Positions 50,659 to 58,119 of a stretch of DNA of 64,000 nucleotides are shown one piece after another. Location of the stretch: positions 181,170 through 245,169 of the forward strand of contig JAEWHP010000023.1 in assembly GCA_023387735.1 (NCBI GenBank), read 5' to 3'. The number at the start of each line of letters is the position of its first letter. The stretch's first letter is position 1. Origin of the DNA: Pseudomonadota bacterium (GTDB lineage Bacteria; Pseudomonadota; Alphaproteobacteria; Rhizobiales; Xanthobacteraceae). Under the pieces are notes generated by a model. It was not told the DNA's origin. It worked only from the letters and a program-made list of their open reading frames with translations, and searched no databases. Made by a program: the position numbers and the translations under genes.

Positions 50659-50706
50659 ATGGCCTGATTTCTGTCTGGAGCCTCCGCGAGGAGGTCAAGT
50701 GCCGAA

Positions 50707-51966
50707 ATGACAAACGTGCATTCGATACCCAGTCCGTCGATCCATGGCGAGGATCGCGCGCATGAGGCCGATCATCCAACGTCGCTGGTGGCGAGGTTCG
50801 GGATCGAGCAGCCGCTGAAGCTCGATTGCGGCGTCGACCTGGCGCCGTTCCAGATCGCCTACCAGACCTATGGCGAGCTGAACGCCGACCGCTCCAACGC
50901 CATCCTGGTCTGCCATGCGCTGACCGGCGACCAGCATGTCTTCAACAAGCATCCCGTCACCGGCAAGCCCGGCTGGTGGGACACCATGGTCGGTCCGGGC
51001 CTTCCGCTCGACACCAGCCAGTACTTCATCATCTGCTCCAACGTGATCGGGGGCTGCATGGGCTCGACGGGCCCGGCCTCGACCAATCCGGCGACCGGCA
51101 AGCCATGGGGGCTGGATTTCCCGATCATCACCATTCCCGACATGGTGCGCGCGCAGACCATGCTGGTTGAGCATCTCGGCATCGAAACGCTGTTCTCCGT
51201 GGTCGGCGGCTCGATGGGCGGCATGCAGGTGCTGCAATGGACTGCGGCGTATCCGGAGCGCGTGTTCTCGGCGCTGCCGATCGCCTGCTCGACGCGCCAT
51301 TCGGCGCAGAACATCGCGTTCCACGAACTGGGCCGGCAGGCCGTGATGGCCGATCCGGAGTGGCGTAGCGGACGTTATTCGGACCAGCACTCGCACCCGC
51401 ATCGCGGGCTGGCCGTGGCGCGCATGGCCGCGCACATCACCTATCTCTCCGACGCAGCGCTGCACCGCAAGTTCGGCCGTCGCATGCAGGATCGCGACCT
51501 GCCGACGTTTTCATTCGATGCGGACTTCCAGGTCGAGAGCTATCTTCGCTATCAGGGCTCGTCCTTCGTCGAGCGCTTCGATGCCAACAGCTATCTCTAT
51601 CTGACGCGCGCGATGGACTATTTCGACATCGCCGCCGACCACAACGGCGTTCTGGCGCGGGCGTTTCGCGGCATCAAGACGCGGTTCTGCGTGGTGTCGT
51701 TCACCTCGGACTGGCTGTTCCCGACCTCGGAATCACGCGCTTTGGTGCATGCCCTGAACGCGTCGAGCGCGCGGGTCTCGTTCGCGGAGATCGAGACGGA
51801 TCGCGGCCACGACGCCTTCCTGCTCGACGTGCCCGAGTTCTTCGATATCTCGCGTGCCTTCCTGCAATCGGCGGGCAAGGCGCGTGGTCTCAAGAGCAAA
51901 GCGTTTTCAAGCGAAGTGGGTACCGGTTCGCGTGAAGAAAACGCGTCAAACTCTGGAACTGGTTGA
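50707..51966 (+). CDS. metX: Homoserine O-acetyltransferase with repeat-encoded C-terminal tail
   Basis: A 419-residue alpha/beta-hydrolase that acetylates homoserine in methionine synthesis. GGSMGGMQVLQW holds the nucleophile Ser, FTSDWLFPTSESRAL the Asp region and ETDRGHDAFLLD the His. The ATG is 12 bases from AGGAGG (50689-50694). The last 20 or so residues (KSKAFSSEVGTGSREENASN) come from a dispersed GCGTTTTC/GAAAACGC repeat (51897-51950) and are not part of the fold. One base separates it from metW. Confidence 0.95.
   Translation: MTNVHSIPSPSIHGEDRAHEADHPTSLVARFGIEQPLKLDCGVDLAPFQIAYQTYGELNADRSNAILVCHALTGDQHVFNKHPVTGKPGWWDTMVGPGLPLDTSQYFIICSNVIGGCMGSTGPASTNPATGKPWGLDFPIITIPDMVRAQTMLVEHLGIETLFSVVGGSMGGMQVLQWTAAYPERVFSALPIACSTRHSAQNIAFHELGRQAVMADPEWRSGRYSDQHSHPHRGLAVARMAAHITYLSDAALHRKFGRRMQDRDLPTFSFDADFQVESYLRYQGSSFVERFDANSYLYLTRAMDYFDIAADHNGVLARAFRGIKTRFCVVSFTSDWLFPTSESRALVHALNASSARVSFAEIETDRGHDAFLLDVPEFFDISRAFLQSAGKARGLKSKAFSSEVGTGSREENASNSGTG
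51897..51950. repeat. GCGTTTTC / GAAAACGC repeat inside the metX coding end, copy 3
   Basis: Inverted arms GCGTTTTC (51901-51908) and GAAAACGC (51937-51944) enclose AAGCGAAGTGGGTACCGG TTCGCGTG. It is the best-preserved copy in the window and is translated in frame as the MetX tail. Confidence 0.8.
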
Positions 51967-51967
51967 T

Positions 51968-52636
51968 ATGGCGCTTCAGGAACAAACCCTGCCGCTGCCG
52001 GGCATCGTGCCCGATCGCACGGGCAAGTACCGCACCGATCATCTGCTGGTCGCCGGCATGGTCGAGCCGGGTTCGCGCGTGCTCGATGTCGGCTGCGGCG
52101 ATGGCGAACTTCTGCAGTTGCTGGAAAGCCGTGGCATCGACGGCCGCGGCATCGAGCTGTCGCGCGAAGGCGTCAACCGCTGCGTCGCCAAGGGGCTGGC
52201 GGTCGTGCAGGGCGATGCCGACACCGACCTCGTCAATTATCCCGACGATGCCTTCGACTATGTGATCCTGTCGCAGACGCTGCAGGCGACGCGGCAGCCG
52301 AAGGTCGTGCTGGAGAACCTCCTGCGGATCGGTCGGCGCGCCATCGTCTCGTTTCCGAATTTCGGGTTCTGGAAGATGCGGCTGCAGCTCCTGGTCGGCG
52401 GCCACATGCCGCGCACGGAGAACCTGCCGGCGACGTGGTACGACACCGCCAACATCCACTTCTGCACCATCAAGGACTTCGTCGAACTGTGCGATGCGAT
52501 CAACGTCAAGATGGAGCGCGCGGTGGCGCTCGATCTCTACGGCCGCCCGGTGCCGCTGAACCTGCCGTGGTGGGTGTGGAACATGTTCGGCGAGCAGGGC
52601 GTGTTTTTGCTGAGCCGGGGCAGGGCGGAGAAGTAG
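51968..52636 (+). CDS. metW: Methionine biosynthesis methyltransferase-like protein MetW
   Basis: A 222-residue class I methyltransferase-fold protein. Motif I is RVLDVGCGDGELLQLLESRG, followed by DYVILSQTLQATRQPKVVLENLLRIG, and the C-terminal WWVWNMFGEQGVFLLSR is characteristic of MetW. It is required with MetX for homoserine O-acetylation in several proteobacteria. The start ATG is one base after the metX stop, so translation is coupled, and both are under the SAM-II leader. Confidence 0.95.
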   Translation: MALQEQTLPLPGIVPDRTGKYRTDHLLVAGMVEPGSRVLDVGCGDGELLQLLESRGIDGRGIELSREGVNRCVAKGLAVVQGDADTDLVNYPDDAFDYVILSQTLQATRQPKVVLENLLRIGRRAIVSFPNFGFWKMRLQLLVGGHMPRTENLPATWYDTANIHFCTIKDFVELCDAINVKMERAVALDLYGRPVPLNLPWWVWNMFGEQGVFLLSRGRAEK

Positions 52637-52657
52637 CTATCGCCCCGGAATGACAGA

Positions 52658-53530
52658 CTAGACCTGAACCTTCACCATCGACCTCGGATCGCGGACCGGC
52701 CATCTTCCGGCCTCGACCAGCGCGATGAAGCGCTCGACCATTTCGTTGAACAGCGACGGCTCCTCGAGATTGAGCACGTGGCCGGCCTTCGGGAAGAACG
52801 AAAGCCCCGCCGCGGGCAAATGCTGCTTCAGGAACAGGCTGGGCCCGACGCAATTGTCGTCCTCGTCGCCGCACAGAATGAGCGCCGGCGTCGGCACCTT
52901 CCGGATCGCGTCGGTCAGCGTGTAGATCGAGGGGCGGCCGCCCTGAAAGCTCCGCATGGTGTTGGCCGAGCCCCTGGCGTCGTGCCGCGCCAGCGCCGCA
53001 TAGAAATCGGCGTGGCCGCGCGGATCCTTCAGCAGGAACGGAATCCGGCTCGGCGCCTCGCGGGTCGCTTTCGCCACTTCCACCGAACCAATCGTCTCAT
53101 ACTGCTCGGCGTTGGCCCGGCACTGCGCGCGGAAGGCGTCGAGGCTTTCGAGCGGGGCGCCGGAGCCGACGGCGGCAAGCGTCATCGACAGCGCCCGCTC
53201 CGGCGCATTGATGCCGATCTGCAGCGACGAGTAGGAGCCCATCGACAGGCCGATGAAGTGGGCTTTCGCAATGCCGAGATGATCGAGCACCGCCAGCGCA
53301 TCGGTATAGAAATGTTCGTAGGTGTACACCTCGGCCGAGGCCGGCACGTCCGAGGGCGTATAGCCGCGCGCGGCGTAGGCGATGCAGCGGTGGCCGCGCG
53401 AGAAGTAACGCATCTGCGGCTCCCAGTTGGTGTGGTCGGCCGCAAACTCGTGCAGGAAGATGATCGGGGTTCCGCTTCCCGCCTCTTCAAAGTGCAGGCG
53501 AACGCTATCCTTGGCGACGGCGTAGGGCAT
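52658..53530 (-). CDS. Alpha/beta-fold hydrolase
   Basis: A 290-residue hydrolase. The oxyanion region is IIFLHEFAADHTNWEPQMRYF, the nucleophile is in HFIGLSMGSYSSLQ (G-L-S-M-G), the Asp is in LILCGDEDDNCV and the His in FFPKAGHVLNLEEP, so the triad is complete. It resembles haloperoxidase/lactonase-type hydrolases, possibly 3-oxoadipate enol-lactonase-like. ATG 53530 is the chosen start. It converges with metW 22 bases away; the substrate is unknown. Confidence 0.85.
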   Translation of the reverse strand: MPYAVAKDSVRLHFEEAGSGTPIIFLHEFAADHTNWEPQMRYFSRGHRCIAYAARGYTPSDVPASAEVYTYEHFYTDALAVLDHLGIAKAHFIGLSMGSYSSLQIGINAPERALSMTLAAVGSGAPLESLDAFRAQCRANAEQYETIGSVEVAKATREAPSRIPFLLKDPRGHADFYAALARHDARGSANTMRSFQGGRPSIYTLTDAIRKVPTPALILCGDEDDNCVGPSLFLKQHLPAAGLSFFPKAGHVLNLEEPSLFNEMVERFIALVEAGRWPVRDPRSMVKVQV

Positions 53531-53735
53531 TTCGTTTGCTCTCCATTTTCTTGGTTTTTCGTAACATCGTTGCGCGATCAGTGGCAAAAATTGCAGTTAA
53601 TTTTCCCGGCTGCAATGCGGCAGAGCAGATTCTTTTTCGTCACTAAATCTGCGCGGAATGACCCAGAAATCGTTTCCGCAGCGCCACATGAAATCTTCCT
53701 CTCGTCACACCGAGAACCGCAAAAGGCCGCCCCTT

Positions 53736-53751
53736 CGTTCGTGCACGAACG
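53736..53751. promoter_or_regulatory. 16-bp perfect palindrome upstream of the CHAP-like gene
   Basis: CGTTCGTGCACGAACG is its own reverse complement, and flanking CCCTT/AAGGG extend the symmetry with a mismatch. It is 34 bp in front of ATG 53786. It could be an operator or a leader hairpin. Confidence 0.45.
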
Positions 53752-53785
53752 CAAAGGGAAACGGGGGTGTTGCAGAGGATCAAGC

Positions 53786-54478
53786 ATGCGTCAGTTGTCT
53801 ACGTTTCGCCGGTCGCTTCGTTTCATCGCGCTGGCACTGTGTTCGGCTTCCATCGTCGTGTTCGTCTCACCCGCTTCGGCACGGCCGAACCACGGCGCGG
53901 GCCGGCACGCGCGCGCCTATCACGCCGGCCATCATGCCAAGCATCATCATGCCCATCGCAAATATAGGCATGCCACCAGGCTGTCGCGATGGGAGCGCGG
54001 CGTCGCGCGGATGCAGGCCGGCGGCTTTGCCAACACCCACGCAAGCTTTTCTCCGAATACCGGCACCGATCCGAATTCAGCCCTGACGCCGCCCGGCGGC
54101 GCAATGGCGTCGGCCGGCTTCGGATCTTCCTCCAGCGTGGTCGCGGAAGCACGCCGCCATCTCGGCGGCAACCCGACCGGGCGCGGCCGCCTGTGGTGCG
54201 CGCGGTTCATGAACATGGTGCTGCAGCATTCCGGCCATCGCGGCACCGGATCGGACATGGCGAGTTCGTTCGCGAGTTACGGCCAGCGCATTTCCGGCCC
54301 GCAGGTCGGTGCGATCGCGGTGATGACGCGCGGCCGCCGCGGCGGTCATGTCGGCATCATCACCGGCATCGACGCCAAGGGTAACCCGATCATGATCTCG
54401 GGCAATAACGGAAACCGGGTCCGCGAAGCGCCGGTCTCGCGCGGGCGGATCTACGCCTACGTGATGCCGACCAATTAG
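53786..54478 (+). CDS. Secreted CHAP/NlpC-like protein (TIGR02594-type)
   Basis: A 230-residue secreted protein. The signal peptide is FRRSLRFIALALCSASIVVFVSPASA (1-32); a His-rich linker follows (GAGRHARAYHAGHHAKHHHAHRKYRHA, about 38-63). The C-terminal half has the papain-like core: catalytic Cys in RGRLWCARFMNMVL, His in GRRGGHVGIITG and a polar residue in MISGNNGNRVREAPV. AGAGGA precedes ATG 53786. It probably cleaves murein, by analogy. Confidence 0.8.
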   Translation: MRQLSTFRRSLRFIALALCSASIVVFVSPASARPNHGAGRHARAYHAGHHAKHHHAHRKYRHATRLSRWERGVARMQAGGFANTHASFSPNTGTDPNSALTPPGGAMASAGFGSSSSVVAEARRHLGGNPTGRGRLWCARFMNMVLQHSGHRGTGSDMASSFASYGQRISGPQVGAIAVMTRGRRGGHVGIITGIDAKGNPIMISGNNGNRVREAPVSRGRIYAYVMPTN

Positions 54479-54492
54479 GCCCCAGCGCAGGG

Positions 54493-54523
54493 CCGCTCTC
54501 CCCGTCGTCCACGGGGAGAGCGG
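54493..54523. terminator. GC hairpin after the CHAP-like gene
   Basis: CCGCTCTCCCCGT (54493-54505) pairs with ACGGGGAGAGCGG (54511-54523) around a CGTCC loop. There is no U tract, so it may be another repeat family rather than a true terminator. Confidence 0.45.
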
Positions 54524-54639
54524 CAAAGGGCCTGCGAGGGCAAGGCGGCGCATGCCTTGAAGTTCGTCATGATCGGCGGTAACGGTCCCGGAAGGGAATT
54601 TGCCGTGGTCCAGCGGACTTGCAAGGGAGTGAGCACATC

Positions 54640-55728
54640 ATGAAACGCCGTACGTTCCTCAAGGGCAGCGCCATTGCCGGCGCGACGACGCTGGTTGCGG
54701 CGCCTGCGATTGCGCAAAACTCGCCCGAGATCAAATGGCGCCTGACCTCGAGCTTTCCGAAATCGCTCGAGACCATCTACGGCACGGCGCAGACCTTTGC
54801 GAAATACGTGGCCGACGCCACCGACAACAAGTTTCAGATCCAGACCTTTGCGGCCGGCGAGATCGTCCCCGGCCTGCAGGCGCTCGATGCGGTGAGCACC
54901 GCGACCGTCGAGATGGCGCAGACGCCGCTGTATTTCTACATCGGCAAGGAGCCGGCGCTGGCTTACGCGACCGGCGCGCCCTTCGGCATGAACCATCGCC
55001 ATCAGCATTCCTGGTGGACGTTCGGCGGCGGCGCCGAGCTTTGCAACGAGGCGCTGAAGCCCTTCAAGACGCACGCCATCCTGTGCGGCAACTCCGGCAC
55101 GCAGATGGGCGGCTGGTTCCGCAAGGAAATCAAGACCGTCGAGGATCTCCAGGGCCTCAAGTTCCGCATCGCCGGCATGGGCGGCCATGTGCTCGCCAAG
55201 CTCGGCATCGTGCCGCAGCAGATCGCGGGCGGCGACGTCTATTCGGCGCTCGAGAAGGGATCGATCGACGCCGCGGAGTTCGTCGGCCCCTATGACGACG
55301 AGAAACTCGGCTTCTACAAGGTCGCGAAGTACTACTACTTCCCCGGCTGGTGGGAAGGCGGCGCGATGCTGCACATGATCGTCAACGACGAGAAGTGGAA
55401 TTCACTGCCGAAGCACTACCAGGCGATCGTCAACCAGGCCGGCGCCGCGGCGGGCGCGTGGATGATCGAGAAATATGACAGTGTCAATCCGGCGGCCCTG
55501 AAGCGGCTTGTCGCCGGCGGGGCGGAACTGCGCGCCTTCCCGCAACCGGTCATGGAAGCCTGCTACAAGGCCACGCAGGAACATCTGAACGAGATCGCCG
55601 GGAAGAGCCCGCTGTTCAAGAAGACCAAGGAAAGCCACGACGCGTACATGAAGGAAGTGCTCTTCTACACGCAGATCGCGGAAAACTACTACGACAACTA
55701 CCTGCTGGGCAAAATGCGCAGGACTTGA
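54640..55728 (+). CDS. Tat-exported TRAP-transporter substrate-binding protein, TakP type
   Basis: A 362-residue DctP/TakP-family binding protein. A twin-arginine signal (MKRRTFLKGSAIAGATTLVA) precedes the mature domain. Family features include FAAGEIVPGLQALDAVSTATVEMAQTPLYFYIG, GGWFRKEIKTVEDLQGLKFRIAGMGG, and EFVGPYDDEKLGFYKVAKYYYFPGWWEGG, which match Rhodobacter TakP, a binder of alpha-keto acids. GGGAG precedes ATG 54640. No membrane subunits are nearby, so it pairs with an unlinked transporter. Confidence 0.92.
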   Translation: MKRRTFLKGSAIAGATTLVAAPAIAQNSPEIKWRLTSSFPKSLETIYGTAQTFAKYVADATDNKFQIQTFAAGEIVPGLQALDAVSTATVEMAQTPLYFYIGKEPALAYATGAPFGMNHRHQHSWWTFGGGAELCNEALKPFKTHAILCGNSGTQMGGWFRKEIKTVEDLQGLKFRIAGMGGHVLAKLGIVPQQIAGGDVYSALEKGSIDAAEFVGPYDDEKLGFYKVAKYYYFPGWWEGGAMLHMIVNDEKWNSLPKHYQAIVNQAGAAAGAWMIEKYDSVNPAALKRLVAGGAELRAFPQPVMEACYKATQEHLNEIAGKSPLFKKTKESHDAYMKEVLFYTQIAENYYDNYLLGKMRRT

Positions 55729-55729
55729 T

Positions 55730-56668
55730 TCATCGCTGCGGCGCGCTTGCGACCGAAGGGGTCTTGTTTCGATTCACGGCTTCGAGGCGCTTCGCCTCGG
55801 CGACGTCGGAAAATGCGCGCTTCAAATCGCCCAGGCGGCGGAAGACGATGCCGCGATCGATATAGGACTCCGGCGAAGTGGGATCGAGGTTGATCGCCAG
55901 ATCGAAATTGACGAGCGCAATGTAGAGATCGCCGATGCGATAGGCCTGGATGCCCCGTTCCCGATAATATTGAGCATCCTTTGTTCCGGAGTCGGGGGCC
56001 GACGAAGCCTCCGCGCCCGTGGAAGCGGCACCCGTGGTCACCGCAGGTGCGACAGGCTCCGCAGGTGCAACAATCTCCGGTTCGGTCGGCTTGATGACAT
56101 CGCGCGGATCGATGTCCAGCTTCGTGTCGGCTGCCGCAACTTGAAGCTTGTCGTGTTGTTCGGCTTGGCTTTGTTGTTCGACCGGGTCGTGTTGTTCGGC
56201 CAGGTCGTGCTGCTCGGCCTGCGCGTGCGCCTCGGATAGTTCGGCCGCCTTCACGGTCGGAGCCTGCGTCGCTCTGCGCGCGGATGCCTCTGTGATCTGC
56301 GACGAAGCGTCGGGCGGGCCGTCGAAAGGTCTGTACAGAAGGTAGCCGCCGATGAGCACGACGGAGACGACCGCGCTCGCGGCGGCATCGGCGGCCAGCC
56401 TGCGAAGCATGCCGGAGAAAGCGCGCCGCTTCGGCTCGAGGCCTTGCTGCCGGCGCACGACCACGAGCATCCGGTCATAGGCGGCACGCTGCTGCCCGTC
56501 GCTCAGGATGGCGTGGGCGCGGACAATTTTTCTGAATTTCTCAGCAGTTTCCGGATTGTCGGGATTGTTGTCGGGATGGTTCGCCTTGGCAGCCTTGCGG
56601 AAGGCCGCCCTCAATTCATCAGCGTCGTCGTCCGGAAGTGCTCCGAGCAAATCGTAGAGGGTTTTCAT
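55730..56668 (-). CDS. J-domain, single-span, TPR protein
   Basis: A 312-residue protein. The N-terminal J domain (about 1-65) carries HPD in KANHPDNNPDN; one membrane helix follows near 97-113 (SAVVSVVLIGGYLLYRP). A low-complexity region (about 145-175) repeats AEQHD units, then a Pro/Ala/Thr linker leads to a C-terminal TPR region (about 230-300: YRERGIQAYRIGDLYIALVNFDLAINLDP). It recruits an Hsp70 to the membrane, probably with TPR partner binding. It converges with the TRAP gene one base away. Confidence 0.82.
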   Translation of the reverse strand: MKTLYDLLGALPDDDADELRAAFRKAAKANHPDNNPDNPETAEKFRKIVRAHAILSDGQQRAAYDRMLVVVRRQQGLEPKRRAFSGMLRRLAADAAASAVVSVVLIGGYLLYRPFDGPPDASSQITEASARRATQAPTVKAAELSEAHAQAEQHDLAEQHDPVEQQSQAEQHDKLQVAAADTKLDIDPRDVIKPTEPEIVAPAEPVAPAVTTGAASTGAEASSAPDSGTKDAQYYRERGIQAYRIGDLYIALVNFDLAINLDPTSPESYIDRGIVFRRLGDLKRAFSDVAEAKRLEAVNRNKTPSVASAPQR

Positions 56669-56955
56669 GGGTACTCACTAAAATACTGGTAGTTCTCAAC
56701 AAATTCCTCCCGCACGAGGCACTGTTTGAATCAAAAGCAGGCAAAAGCAGATTGTCCCAAATCGGGAAAAGTCTGAAATGACCGAATGGCAAAACAAAGA
56801 CGGAATAGAGGAGCGCTGCCCCACGGCTGCCGTGAAGAAAACACAGGCCGTGTCGGGCGTCACGCGACGGCTAATGTACGACGTTCTTGGAGGTAATCGC
56901 CGCGGTCGTGAGCGGGTGAACCAGCCGCTGATTTGCAGCCGGTAGCGATAGCCGC

Positions 56956-57468
56956 CTATCGTGGTTGCGCGGATTGCCGTCTAGCCGGGCTTCGTTGCGG
57001 GGGCGGCTCAACTTCGCATGTGGCGGAAGCCTGCAACAGGGCCAGGCGATCGCGCGCGGCCTTCTCTGCATCCAGATAGCATTGCCGCTCGTATTCGACC
57101 TTCAGGCGGGCCCATTCATTGGGATCCACGGTCTTGAGATCGGATCTGTTGAACTCGCAGTCGGGCGCAGGTTGCGGCGACAGCAGCGCCAGGTCAGGCC
57201 GCCGAATTTTGGGCGCGACATATCGATATGGTTCGGGATAGCGGCGGGGACGTACGGCAGTGCGGACCGGGGTCGGCTTGCTCTCCTGCACGGTCGGACT
57301 GACTTCGCGCGGCGCGGGATTGCGCGCGCAGCCGGCGAGCAGTATCGAGCACAGAATGACGGATGCGGCCACCAGTAATGGAGTGCGCGACCTCACGCCG
57401 GCAGTGCCCGGCGCGCCTGCGCGCTGGCAGCAGTCCATAGGGCACAGCGCTGTATCGACGATCGCCAT
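56956..57468 (-). CDS. Putative lipoprotein, unknown function
   Basis: A 170-residue protein. A hydrophobic stretch (LLVAASVILCSILLAGC) ends in the lipobox LAGC, Cys near residue 47 from the ATG at 57468; GTG 57396 would put the lipid Cys at about 23, a more typical distance. The mature part is basic and Pro-rich (VRPRRYPEPYRYVAPKIRRPDLALL) with four further Cys. No family is recognised. It is isolated, and the flanking gaps are AT-richer than average. Confidence 0.65.
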   Translation of the reverse strand: MAIVDTALCPMDCCQRAGAPGTAGVRSRTPLLVAASVILCSILLAGCARNPAPREVSPTVQESKPTPVRTAVRPRRYPEPYRYVAPKIRRPDLALLSPQPAPDCEFNRSDLKTVDPNEWARLKVEYERQCYLDAEKAARDRLALLQASATCEVEPPPQRSPARRQSAQPR

Positions 57469-57738
57469 GCCAATGATTCCGGTGAACGCGAGCCTAGCTG
57501 GTGAAATTGATGGACATGGAAATTTCGCGACGCGCCGCGATCATGAACGGAAAATTTGAATCGACTTCTAAAAATCAGGATGAATCAAATCTAAATCGGT
57601 CGCGGTGTTGGTTAATGATGGAGAAGGCGCGCTTGATGCCGATCTCGAGCGGTGTTGCCGAGGGCATGCACTTGCCCGCCTCTCGATTCCATGAAGATGT
57701 TTCATGCGGTGCCGGCGACGTATGACCTGTTACGGCCT

Positions 57739-57951
57739 TCAAGACTTGCGAACAACGCCTCGCTGTGCACGTTTGCCAATCCATGAGCTGTGCCGAACGA
57801 ATCCGTAGGCAATCGATAGAATGGTAAGCAGGCCGGCAATCCAATGACCTGCGCTAAACAGGACGAAGCAAAACAAGAAAGCCAGGAACAGCACGACAAT
57901 CCACGTTAACACAAACCCCAAGTAGGTCCGTCCAGTGGGAATGTCGCTCAT
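57739..57951 (-). CDS. Small hydrophobic membrane protein (70 aa)
   Basis: ATG 57951 starts MSDIPTGRTYLGFVLTWIVV; two hydrophobic segments (about 10-30 and 33-54) are separated by almost nothing, giving a helical hairpin. The C-terminus is basic (SSWIGKRAQRGVVRKS). No recognised family. No RNA or regulatory context is visible. Confidence 0.5.
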   Translation of the reverse strand: MSDIPTGRTYLGFVLTWIVVLFLAFLFCFVLFSAGHWIAGLLTILSIAYGFVRHSSWIGKRAQRGVVRKS

Positions 57952-58119
57952 GCTGGCCTCCATTCCGTCAGCTTACTGTGTGGTGATTAAGGTGACATCG
58001 GAAGTCCGCTCCTGGCCCGAGCCGAGGATGGCACTGACCACCGGCACGTCGGCTCGTTCGAGGAGATCGAACGTCGTTCGGTTCGGCCAGCATTGGTAGC
58101 TTTTGACCCAAAGACGACA

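Noticed and set aside
50681..50694. CCTC/GAGG hairpin covering the metX ribosome site
   Set aside because: Four base pairs are too weak; the upstream terminator switch already explains regulation.
56778..56945. A 55-residue forward frame after the J-domain gene
   Set aside because: It has ATG and GGGAAAAG upstream but no recognisable features or context; small frames of this kind are expected by chance.
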